Positions 56,439-64,000 of a stretch of 64,000 nt of DNA are shown one piece after another (within the stretch, counting starts at the first letter, position 1; the number at the start of each line of letters is the position of its first letter). The DNA is from a virus. The stretch lies in the IMG/VR virus record IMGVR_UViG_3300033153_012477, positions 119,437 to 183,436 of that record; one strand, 5' to 3'. The notes beneath the pieces were generated by a model. The model searched no databases and was not told the DNA's origin. It saw only the letters and a program-made list of their open reading frames with translations. Both the position numbers and the translations under genes were made by a program.

Positions 56439-56449
56439 CTATATCTCCG

Positions 56450-58801
56450 TTACTTCTTACGATTTACTTTTGCTTTACTAATTACTCTCTGTTTACTTTG
56501 GACCCCTAATCTGTCTCTGGTGGATAACCCCGTTAAGTCTGAGGGAAGGCAAGAGCATCCTCTTGTTGAAGAGGTGTCATCTTTGGGTCTCAGCTCTCTC
56601 AGAGAGATGGCTTTATCTTTAAAATAATCTCGAACACCTTTATCGGTATTAGATCTTTTATCGACACCATCGTCGTCTTTAATGTGACTGTTGCTAGTTG
56701 GGTCTGTTTTTACTTTTATCTCAGTAAAACCTGGATCTATAAAGGTGTGGTTGCCTTTAGTAGCTTTGTCTAATTTGTTCTTTAATATTTGCGAGAAACT
56801 ACTTCCTCTTTTTTTAATTGTTCCTTTGGGATCTAGATAAAGAGATCTTCCGTTTTCGTAGATACCAATTAATTCATAACCGTCCTCGTCGGAAACGGGT
56901 ATAGCTTGCTCTAAGAAGTCTAAATAAGTGTCTCTGTTGTTAGTTGACTTAGCTATATCCAACTTTGCCAGAAGTTTTTGAGCGTTTGGATGGCTTAATT
57001 TTACTTCCTCATAAACTCCTGCACGATTTGTTTTCAGAGAACCTCCCTTTTTTACAAGAGTCGAGTCACTTGCCTTCTTTGTTTGTTCTGTTGCTTTTTT
57101 TGCAGCAGCACTTTCAATTTTTTTTGCTAGATCAGGATTATTCAATCTTACCCTGTCAATAAACTCAGTATCATCTTCCCCTTTATATAAAAGAATTGCG
57201 GGATCACCTTTGTAGTTATAAGCTCTATATGAATCATCAACCTTAGATAAATCGTGCCCATCAGACATGCTGTCTTCCCCAAGATATTTTTTACGTATAG
57301 CAGATAGCTGTAAGGATGTTGTGAAGGGTCCTCCAAATGTAAAGTTGTGATTAACATTTTCCACATAACCAAATATATCTCTACTTTCTATATATACGGG
57401 TAGCCCAAGTCTTATTTCAGGTCTTCCTACTATAGTTACCGAACCTTTATACTTATTAGCATTGATTCTATCCATTTCACTAATAGCGTGATAATAACAC
57501 ATATTGGGGGTGGTGAAGTACTTCATAGATATTTGTTCCGTTCTCATTCCAAAATGTCTAGCTAAATTATAATTAGTGAATATTCCTCTAGGAACTAAAT
57601 AAGAATCAATATTAACAGTCTGACTGTGTGCTCCTGTGACTTCTATTCTTGTTACAACACTTTCTTCGGAGTCCCTGAAGTCCCAATTTATAATATCCTC
57701 ATCCTTTATTCTAAATACTTCGTTCTCACTAGTATCTAAATTCCAAAAAGGAGGTTTAAAGATAATATCTCCTGTAGTGTCTAAGTAAAACTCAAACCCA
57801 GTGTAGACTTTAACCTCGCTGGCAATCTCTAAATTATTTTTATAACTATTACTTACTAAATCAATCTCTGTATTAGCTTCGTTAGGTTTTATGAAAGGTC
57901 TAAAATCCATTAAAGCTCTTGTATTATAATTAATCTGTATTGGAGAGTTTTTAGACGCACTTGCTGCCATTGCAGGATTAGTAGTTGTTTTTCTTTCTGC
58001 TTGATTACTGTCATTAATATCTATGAAAGACTCTTCCGTTGTACCAAACATCTTCAGAGACGACTTTATGCTTGCAAATTTATTTTCCCATTTTTTAAGC
58101 AAATCTAAATCTTTCGCTGCAGGAAAAGAACCTTTCCCAACTGCAACTCTTTTAGAAATTTTTTCGTTCCCTACATCAATAGTGAATTTTTCAGTATCTA
58201 AAACTGAAGGGATGACCATATTAAGCATGGTCACATTTACTAAAGAATAAATTATTTGATAGGGATTTTTATTAGCATAGGATTTTCCAGACCAGAATAG
58301 TGTTTTTAAATCTATCTTTTCTTTTGTATCTGCTAAAGCCATAATAGAGGGATGTTCATTAGTCTTCATTAATTGAAGCCACTTAAGCATAGATTCACAA
58401 TTTACTGCGATACCTTGCTCTCCCGATCCATAAGATTCACCAATATTAACAACTACACCCCAAAATACTTTATGATATTTATAGGTATTGTCACTACTTA
58501 AAAATCTAGCTTTCATGAAGATCTCTACTTCATCCATTAGATTTATCCCGTGTACTTTACCTCCACGAACCATGTATATCCCATTATCACCATGTCTAGG
58601 CATAGCTATGTTAAATTGAGCGTTACCTATAGTGGTGTTGTTTGCTAAACTAGTAGTTAGGCTAGTGACATACTTTGTGATATCAATCTTGGTGTTACAC
58701 GAAGGACATATCTCTACGCTCATCTCTCCGTTGATGCGTATCACTGCGTCGGGAGCTAGTTTTGTAACCTTTTTTTGTTTGTGTGTTCCTCTATATCCCA
58801 T
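56450..58801 (-). CDS. Baseplate hub (gp27 / late-control D-like) protein
   Basis: 783 residues. The opening 'DAVIRINGEMSVEICPSCNT' (Cys32 and Cys35) with 'KIDITKYVTSLTTSLANN' (about 38-55) and '..FNIAMPRHGD' is the pattern I recall for hub proteins of contractile tails. 'DEVEIFMKARFL ... FWGVVVNIGESYGSG' continues the tube-like beta core. 'FRDSEESVVTRIEV' lies mid-protein, as in the D/gp27 family. The C-terminal ~230 residues are charged, helical and specific to this phage. The next downstream gene is the spike. It attaches the tube to the spike. Confidence 0.8.
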   Translation of the reverse strand: MGYRGTHKQKKVTKLAPDAVIRINGEMSVEICPSCNTKIDITKYVTSLTTSLANNTTIGNAQFNIAMPRHGDNGIYMVRGGKVHGINLMDEVEIFMKARFLSSDNTYKYHKVFWGVVVNIGESYGSGEQGIAVNCESMLKWLQLMKTNEHPSIMALADTKEKIDLKTLFWSGKSYANKNPYQIIYSLVNVTMLNMVIPSVLDTEKFTIDVGNEKISKRVAVGKGSFPAAKDLDLLKKWENKFASIKSSLKMFGTTEESFIDINDSNQAERKTTTNPAMAASASKNSPIQINYNTRALMDFRPFIKPNEANTEIDLVSNSYKNNLEIASEVKVYTGFEFYLDTTGDIIFKPPFWNLDTSENEVFRIKDEDIINWDFRDSEESVVTRIEVTGAHSQTVNIDSYLVPRGIFTNYNLARHFGMRTEQISMKYFTTPNMCYYHAISEMDRINANKYKGSVTIVGRPEIRLGLPVYIESRDIFGYVENVNHNFTFGGPFTTSLQLSAIRKKYLGEDSMSDGHDLSKVDDSYRAYNYKGDPAILLYKGEDDTEFIDRVRLNNPDLAKKIESAAAKKATEQTKKASDSTLVKKGGSLKTNRAGVYEEVKLSHPNAQKLLAKLDIAKSTNNRDTYLDFLEQAIPVSDEDGYELIGIYENGRSLYLDPKGTIKKRGSSFSQILKNKLDKATKGNHTFIDPGFTEIKVKTDPTSNSHIKDDDGVDKRSNTDKGVRDYFKDKAISLRELRPKDDTSSTRGCSCLPSDLTGLSTRDRLGVQSKQRVISKAKVNRKK

Positions 58802-58807
58802 TACTCT

Positions 58808-60046
58808 TTATCCTTGAGAACTATTGTTACTACTATTGATGCCTAACATAGCAGACACATCCGTTCTAGGATTTGGCATATCCTTCAACATCTGTGTTGT
58901 TAAATTATTTGATTTAGCTCGTGCTGCCGCTTCTTTCATACTGGGATTAGCTCTCTTAACCATATCAAAAACTTTATCATTTAATTTGTCAGTAGCTCTA
59001 ACAGACAGGTCATACTGACTCTGTTGTCTATAATAGTCTATTTCAGTGATAACGTCTTTCATCTCGTCAGTATCTTGAGAAGTTACAGGAACAGCATTAT
59101 TCATCAGAAGTCCTTTTCCTCTAAGAGCTAGTTGGTTAGGACTCACGGATGATGCTTTATTTGGATAAACCACAGGAGTATCTACTGTAGAGTCTTCTAT
59201 ATCCGCAGTGTTTGCCTGTTCTTGTATTCTTGCAGCTTTCTGTACGTTAAGTACATTCTTAATAACTGTTTTTACCTGTTGTTTATTTTTTGCCACATCA
59301 GAATTTTCAAAAGCTGTTTGATTATAATAATCTATATCTCTATAATCTTTTGTAGTTGTTCTTTGTACTGTGAATTGAAAGCTGTACTCCAAAGTGTAAG
59401 GAGAGTTAGCGTCTTCCGTCATAGAGAAGTTATCGAAAGAACCTAAATAAGTTGTTAGATCATACTGTAGATAAACATCCCCAACTCTATCTATTCTATT
59501 CTTAACGTTCTCTAACACCTTGGGGATTCTTTTATTAATGTAAGGGTAACCTCTTGATTGAATAAGTCGGTTATCTTCTTCACCTCTTTCAGAATTTTGA
59601 AAGATGCACCCATTGTTTCTAAACATGTACAAAAGTTTGTATATATTTTTAAATGACAGAGATTTACTTCTGGAATACCTGTTTAACCCATTCATACTCT
59701 CAGGACCTGGGATACCTGCTCCTTTAGTTATAAAGTATCCTCCAATTTTACCACTACACTGAATAACATCTAGCTCCTCTCCCCACTCTTCAACAATAAA
59801 TCCATCTCTAGCAAATCTTGGGTTGACTTTTTTAGCGAAGGTTAATGACATGTTGTTTGGGTTAATCAGCAAGGTCAATGTTGGTGGGTTCTTAGAAGCC
59901 ATCCCAACTCTTGTGTAGTCGATTCTAAAAGACATAGGGATATGTGTTAAATTTTTATATTTTGGCAAATCTGTAGAAGTATCAATAATGACATATTGAT
60001 GTTCTGAAGGAAAAGTGATGTTTCTCATATTTGGATTGACAGCCAT
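58808..60046 (-). CDS. Hub-adjacent tail protein, longer paralog
   Basis: 412 residues. The N-terminal ~250 are clearly related to the neighbouring 170-residue protein: 'LINPNNMSLTFAKKVNPRFA', '..VEEWGEELDVIQCSG', 'YMFRNNG' and 'YLGSFDNFSMTEDANSPYTL' match 'HINPKNFKIDYAKKIHRYQT', 'VEEYWGEELDTITCAG', 'VYRNNG' and 'YFGYFENFTYSESAESPFKF' respectively. The last ~150 residues are a separate helical region. Such 'N-P-x-x-(F/L)-x-x-x-x-x-K' and 'GEELD' proteins lie beside the hub in many phage genomes. Probably a tube-end or wedge component. It overlaps the previous gene by one base (TAATG). Confidence 0.7.
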   Translation of the reverse strand: MAVNPNMRNITFPSEHQYVIIDTSTDLPKYKNLTHIPMSFRIDYTRVGMASKNPPTLTLLINPNNMSLTFAKKVNPRFARDGFIVEEWGEELDVIQCSGKIGGYFITKGAGIPGPESMNGLNRYSRSKSLSFKNIYKLLYMFRNNGCIFQNSERGEEDNRLIQSRGYPYINKRIPKVLENVKNRIDRVGDVYLQYDLTTYLGSFDNFSMTEDANSPYTLEYSFQFTVQRTTTKDYRDIDYYNQTAFENSDVAKNKQQVKTVIKNVLNVQKAARIQEQANTADIEDSTVDTPVVYPNKASSVSPNQLALRGKGLLMNNAVPVTSQDTDEMKDVITEIDYYRQQSQYDLSVRATDKLNDKVFDMVKRANPSMKEAAARAKSNNLTTQMLKDMPNPRTDVSAMLGINSSNNSSQG

Positions 60047-60558
60047 TATATCCCCGTATACGATTTTTGAACTTTGAACGTAAAATTAAAAACAAATTTA
60101 AAAGGACTCTCAGCACTTTCTGAGTATGTGAAGTTTTCAAAATATCCAAAATAAGTTCCTGGATCAAAAAACATCACAATTTTACCCTTTCGGAGCACCT
60201 GACCTTTATCATTATACACATTTCCATTATTTCTATAAACATCAAGAACATCTCTAAACTTAAAATATGGTTTTGATCTAGTTCTGGTTAATGTGTCTAG
60301 TCCTAGATCTTCTGTCATAAAAGCACCTGTAGATCCAGCACATGTAATGGTGTCTAGTTCTTCTCCCCAATACTCTTCCACATAAGCATTAAAGGTTTGA
60401 TACCTGTGTATTTTCTTTGCATAATCAATTTTAAAATTCTTAGGATTGATATGAAAATAAAGTGGGGGAAGAATAACTACAGGATCATAGAAATCTTCTA
60501 TAACATTTAATGCTAATCTTCTTGTTTCGTATTTTGGTGCTACAGGTATATTTGGCAT
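60046..60558 (-). CDS. Hub-adjacent tail protein, shorter paralog
   Basis: 170 residues, one domain. Landmarks 'HINPKNFKIDYAKKI' (about 37-51), 'YWGEELDTITCAG' (about 63-75) and 'GYFENFTYSESAESPFKF' (about 142-159) are shared with the 412-residue paralog directly downstream. Ribosome site GGAGAG. It directly follows the tape measure, where phages often encode the tube-closing or distal tail proteins. A tail assembly role is likely. Confidence 0.7.
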   Translation of the reverse strand: MPNIPVAPKYETRRLALNVIEDFYDPVVILPPLYFHINPKNFKIDYAKKIHRYQTFNAYVEEYWGEELDTITCAGSTGAFMTEDLGLDTLTRTRSKPYFKFRDVLDVYRNNGNVYNDKGQVLRKGKIVMFFDPGTYFGYFENFTYSESAESPFKFVFNFTFKVQKSYTGI

Positions 60559-60570
60559 CTAAGTCTCTCC

Positions 60571-63500
60571 TTAACTCGTTTGTCTCTCATGTCTCACTAG
60601 AGTATCTAATACAATCCTTTTCACTTCGTCAGGATTCCCTCCGTTGATGTGAAAGATGTTGGTGTTATTAACATTTCTACCACCTTCTGCAGAAGCTAGT
60701 GTTGGGGTAGTCTTTCCAAAAGCTCCAACGGCTCCTGCTCCTGCAGCAACTCCTGTTAGAGCTTCTCCTGGTTTTGGTATACCTCTTCCCGACATTCCAG
60801 CAGTAAGTGTTTTTGTTCCCGTAGAAGCAGTTGCTTTTGAGAGAGCATCATATCCACCTGCCGCATCCATTCCTATATCTGCAAAAGTTGCAGCGGTTCC
60901 CACAACAGGAACCATTGATAGAGCACTCATTCCTAGTCTTGCCATGTCTCCAGAAGAAACATTCTTACCAGAAATCATTTTCTCACCAATGTTCCAAACT
61001 TCTTTTGCTACAAATCCCGCACCAATTAAAGATCCAAGAATAGGTATAGCTCTTCCTAGCTTGAGCATTTTGGCTCCTGCCTTTAATGCTCGACCTGCTC
61101 CCGATACGGCTTTCACAGCTTTAGAACCTTTAATAGCTGTCTTTACCCCAGAACCTGCTTTAGCCATTCCTTCAGTTACTGAAGCTGCCTTACCGCTAAC
61201 AAATCCAGCGGCAGTGGTTGCCACATCTTTTCCTTTACCTGCAAGCTTGCTAATCATTCCTGGTTTTTTAACGGGCATACCTGTAGCATAGTTTATAGCT
61301 TGCCCACCTTTTCCTTTTGAGAAAAAACCTTTAGCCTTATCTAAAAATTTTCCTGAACCTCGTCCTCCCCCAGGTCCACCTTTTCCAAATATTTTTCCAA
61401 TACTTTTACTAAATAAAGCTCCTCCCGTAAGAGCAGCGAGTATCATCATCAAAGTTGTGACTACTGAACCAAATCCTAAAGTAAGTCTTGTCTGAACACC
61501 TTCTATTAATTTATTACGAGCATTTCCTACTTTTTGATCTATATTAAATGCTTTATCGTCTTGTGCTGCAGAATCTCCAGATATGCTTTCTTGGTTCTTA
61601 AGAGAATCTCCTAAACTCTCCCCCCTAGCTTGAGCAGCTCTTTGTAGCTCGCCAATACCCATAGCGTCGTACATTTTTTCTTTCTCGAAGATACCCATAC
61701 CTTTAGAAGCTTTATCTGCAAAATCTGCTAATCCTCCAACAACATTGGCTTGGAGATCGGCAGATGCGTATTTCAAAAGAGTACCTGCTTCAGTGATATT
61801 TTTACCGTCCAATGCCTCTTTCATAAGAAGAGCATTCTCTCTTTGAGCTTTTAATTTCTTTAATTCTTTTGGATCTGTTTCTTTTTCCATCTTAACAGTT
61901 ATGTCGTCTATAGATTTTTGAGCCATTTCTGCCATTTTTCCAAAAGCTTCAGGATCCGTTTGTTGTACTATTGCAAAAGCTTTAATAGCTTGATCAGTAT
62001 TTCTACCGAATTCTGTTACTGTCTTAGCAACTTTCGCTACCTCTGCGTCTGTTAGACCTGTGTTTTTTCCCAAATGGGCAACCATTTTAGCAGTAGCAGA
62101 TAGTTGTTCTTCATAAAAACTCAATCCTGCTGTTGCTGATTGAACTGTGGCGAAGAACCTGTTTGAAGACATACCTGACTGGTCCATTGCGGCTGTGAGG
62201 TCTACAAAGGTTTCATTCATTGTCCCCATAGTAGAGTCAAATTCAAATGCCATCTCTCCCATCATTCCAGCCACAACACCCTTACTTAAACCAAGGTTGT
62301 GTGAGAACTTAGTGACAACATTAGCAGCACCAAGAAACTCATTCCCAGCACCTTCCGCCGTTGTTTTAACGTTTTTCATCTGACCTTCAAGATTTCTAGA
62401 CGCTAGACCTGCCTGATCCAAAGATGATGCAACACCCATTATTTCTTTTCTCGAAAGAGCAAACTCTCTACCGCCTTTAGCGGCTTCGTATAGACCGCTG
62501 AGGTTAGTTGCTTTAATGTTCATAGCGTCCATAGCGTTGCCTACATCAGCAGAAGACTTTCCTATTAAAGCTCCAGTGTCTACGGCTTCCTGACTTAAAG
62601 CGGCGTATCTTGCTTCTAGTTGTAGTAAAAGTTTTCCTAAAGAAATAGCACCGCTTATAACAGCTACTGGGAAAGCTAACTTCCGTAAGGATCCTCCAAA
62701 TTTACCAGCTTTATCGCCGAGAAAGCTAAGACCTTTGCCTAACTTGCTTCCCTCTCCTGCATCAGCTCCCATTTTTTTCAAGGAACCGCTGATACCAAAT
62801 AATTTGTTACTAAGCCCATCTGCTTGTTTTTGACCAAAACCTGACTCAGAAGCTTCTCCTAAGTGCTTTGCGTAATCTGAAGATAATCTCTCCAAATCCT
62901 TCATGTGTTTAACTTGAGCTTTTATTGCCTTCGCACTTTCCTTTTGTTCTTTTTTTATTTCGTCTATAACTTCTTTTCTTTCTCCTTCTGAAGCAGATAG
63001 TTTGTCTTGTATTTTTCTATTTTTTTCATTTAACTCTGTTAACTTTCTAAGACCTTCTTGCATTTCTTTAGTTTTCATTAACTGTTCATCAGGAATGATA
63101 TTGTTAGCTTGAATGGCATACGCTTCCGCAGACATTTGTGCCATTACTCCTTCAAAAGTAGCTACAGCTTCATCGGTGAAAAAAGTAAGTTTGTAACCGT
63201 CTCTGAAGTTATCTGATAACTCTTCTTGACTCTTTTTTATATCTACCATTTGTTTTTCAAAAAAAGATGCCTTTGTTTCAAAACTATCGAAGTAATCAGA
63301 CATAGATGCTGAGAGCTTTCCATTCAAGTCGATCATGCTCTTTGAAACTTCTTCATAAGTCACGCCTGGCTTTGATAACAAACTTTCAAACTCTTCAATT
63401 TCTGTTTTATATTTTCCAGTTATTTTTGAGAAGGTAGTATCTTTACTAAGCTCTCCTAAACTGCTCAAAAAACCATTTATAAGATCATCTCCAGGAGATA

Positions 63501-63993
63501 GATCCGCTAACTTATTTAATTCAGCTCCAATATCACTAACTGCTTTCTTAGCAGCATCTTCACCACCAACATCAACTGGCTTAACTTTTATCTTACCTAA
63601 TTTTGTTTGAATCTTATCAACAAGACCGTCTACATTTTCACCTTTTCCTAATTTCTCCATCTTCCCTTGAATATCTTTAAAATCTACATCTGATATTTTA
63701 TTTTTTAAACCGTCCACCATTTCAGTCAGTTTCTCCATAGATGCTATCTTGATCTCAGGAGTATCTCGCATGGAGTCTTGTATTTCTTTTAGTTGTTTAG
63801 GTACTGCCACTAAAGAATCTTTAACAGAAGCTAACTTATTTGCTCTTGAAACTAGCATGTTCATTGCTTTTGAAACACCTGAAGATTTAGATTCTAAATC
63901 CCTCATAGTCTTATTAAAAGAAATACCCATAGTCTCGAACATATCTTTTGTTTTACCAACCTCTTTGGTGTAGTCCGCAAACGAAGATGTCAT
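60571..63993 (-). CDS. Tail tape measure protein (5' end uncertain)
   Basis: At least 1140 residues. Long coiled coils fill residues 1-450; residues ~590-690 contain Met/Gly-rich helical repeats; the region ~830-1060 is hydrophobic and Gly/Lys-rich ('TTLMMILAALTGGALFS'). The end '..NIFHINGGNPDEVKRIVL' and 'LVRHERQ' is the usual tape-measure C-terminus. It sets tail length and may help DNA pass the membrane. The ATG at 63993 has no visible ribosome site and the frame stays open to the window end, so the gene may start upstream. Confidence 0.88.
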   Translation of the reverse strand: MTSSFADYTKEVGKTKDMFETMGISFNKTMRDLESKSSGVSKAMNMLVSRANKLASVKDSLVAVPKQLKEIQDSMRDTPEIKIASMEKLTEMVDGLKNKISDVDFKDIQGKMEKLGKGENVDGLVDKIQTKLGKIKVKPVDVGGEDAAKKAVSDIGAELNKLADLSPGDDLINGFLSSLGELSKDTTFSKITGKYKTEIEEFESLLSKPGVTYEEVSKSMIDLNGKLSASMSDYFDSFETKASFFEKQMVDIKKSQEELSDNFRDGYKLTFFTDEAVATFEGVMAQMSAEAYAIQANNIIPDEQLMKTKEMQEGLRKLTELNEKNRKIQDKLSASEGERKEVIDEIKKEQKESAKAIKAQVKHMKDLERLSSDYAKHLGEASESGFGQKQADGLSNKLFGISGSLKKMGADAGEGSKLGKGLSFLGDKAGKFGGSLRKLAFPVAVISGAISLGKLLLQLEARYAALSQEAVDTGALIGKSSADVGNAMDAMNIKATNLSGLYEAAKGGREFALSRKEIMGVASSLDQAGLASRNLEGQMKNVKTTAEGAGNEFLGAANVVTKFSHNLGLSKGVVAGMMGEMAFEFDSTMGTMNETFVDLTAAMDQSGMSSNRFFATVQSATAGLSFYEEQLSATAKMVAHLGKNTGLTDAEVAKVAKTVTEFGRNTDQAIKAFAIVQQTDPEAFGKMAEMAQKSIDDITVKMEKETDPKELKKLKAQRENALLMKEALDGKNITEAGTLLKYASADLQANVVGGLADFADKASKGMGIFEKEKMYDAMGIGELQRAAQARGESLGDSLKNQESISGDSAAQDDKAFNIDQKVGNARNKLIEGVQTRLTLGFGSVVTTLMMILAALTGGALFSKSIGKIFGKGGPGGGRGSGKFLDKAKGFFSKGKGGQAINYATGMPVKKPGMISKLAGKGKDVATTAAGFVSGKAASVTEGMAKAGSGVKTAIKGSKAVKAVSGAGRALKAGAKMLKLGRAIPILGSLIGAGFVAKEVWNIGEKMISGKNVSSGDMARLGMSALSMVPVVGTAATFADIGMDAAGGYDALSKATASTGTKTLTAGMSGRGIPKPGEALTGVAAGAGAVGAFGKTTPTLASAEGGRNVNNTNIFHINGGNPDEVKRIVLDTLVRHERQTS

Positions 63994-64000
63994 TTTTGTG

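Noticed and set aside
60656-61291. Plus-strand 211-residue Ala/Pro-rich reading frame
   Set aside because: Antisense to the Gly/Ala/Lys-rich tape-measure C-terminal region. No ribosome site, and its composition reflects the complement of that gene.

Overview
The window looks like part of the genome of a large, AT-rich, contractile-tailed (myovirus-type) bacteriophage. The evidence is a tape-measure-like protein, hub, puncturing spike, gp25-like and J-like baseplate proteins, more than 20 kb of fibre genes, and phage-type nucleotide and DNA metabolism genes. Genes are tightly packed, often with 1-4 nt overlaps. Most have clear AGGAG-type ribosome binding sites, so the host reads Shine-Dalgarno signals. 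I saw no rRNA, tRNA, CRISPR, transposase or integrase. The host cannot be named. The collagen/subtilisin fibre pair and several small proteins remind me of phages of aquatic bacteria, but that is memory, not proof.

Layout. (1) 1-6683, plus strand: end of an AAA+ ATPase, a small FlbD-like protein, a clamp-loader delta (HolA)-like protein, a zinc ribbon protein, an unknown protein, a B12-dependent ribonucleotide reductase, thioredoxin, a small helical protein and a probable virion protein, ending at a bidirectional terminator. (2) 25655-6760, minus strand: nine fibre or adhesin genes followed by a sigma-factor-like gene. Three of the fibres share an N-terminal anchor domain. Three others share a ~50-residue 'LHRG' repeat. 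(3) 25835-29537, plus strand: a translationally coupled DNA-processing operon (two Cys-rich small proteins, DEDDh exonuclease, HD hydrolase, NAD-dependent DNA ligase) ending in a strong terminator. (4) 29703-41543, plus strand: J-like baseplate protein, a second large baseplate protein, several virion proteins, a collagen-like fibre, a subtilisin-family protease and small proteins. (5) 64000-41540, minus strand: tape measure, two related hub-adjacent proteins, hub, spike, a glycine-rich protein, two ~1490-residue multidomain virion proteins, two very small proteins, a gp25-like protein, dUTPase and an RmlC-type sugar epimerase. Blocks 4 and 5 converge with overlapping stop codons.

How it fits together: block 1 and dUTPase supply dNTPs and replication processivity; block 3 repairs and joins DNA; block 5 builds the tail core and central baseplate; block 4 adds outer baseplate and short fibres; block 2 supplies most receptor-binding fibres. 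The sigma-like protein is a candidate late-transcription regulator. The least explained elements are a compact three-way-junction RNA candidate between nrdJ and thioredoxin, the LHRG repeat array, the collagen/protease gene pair, and a shared repeated domain in the two giant virion proteins.
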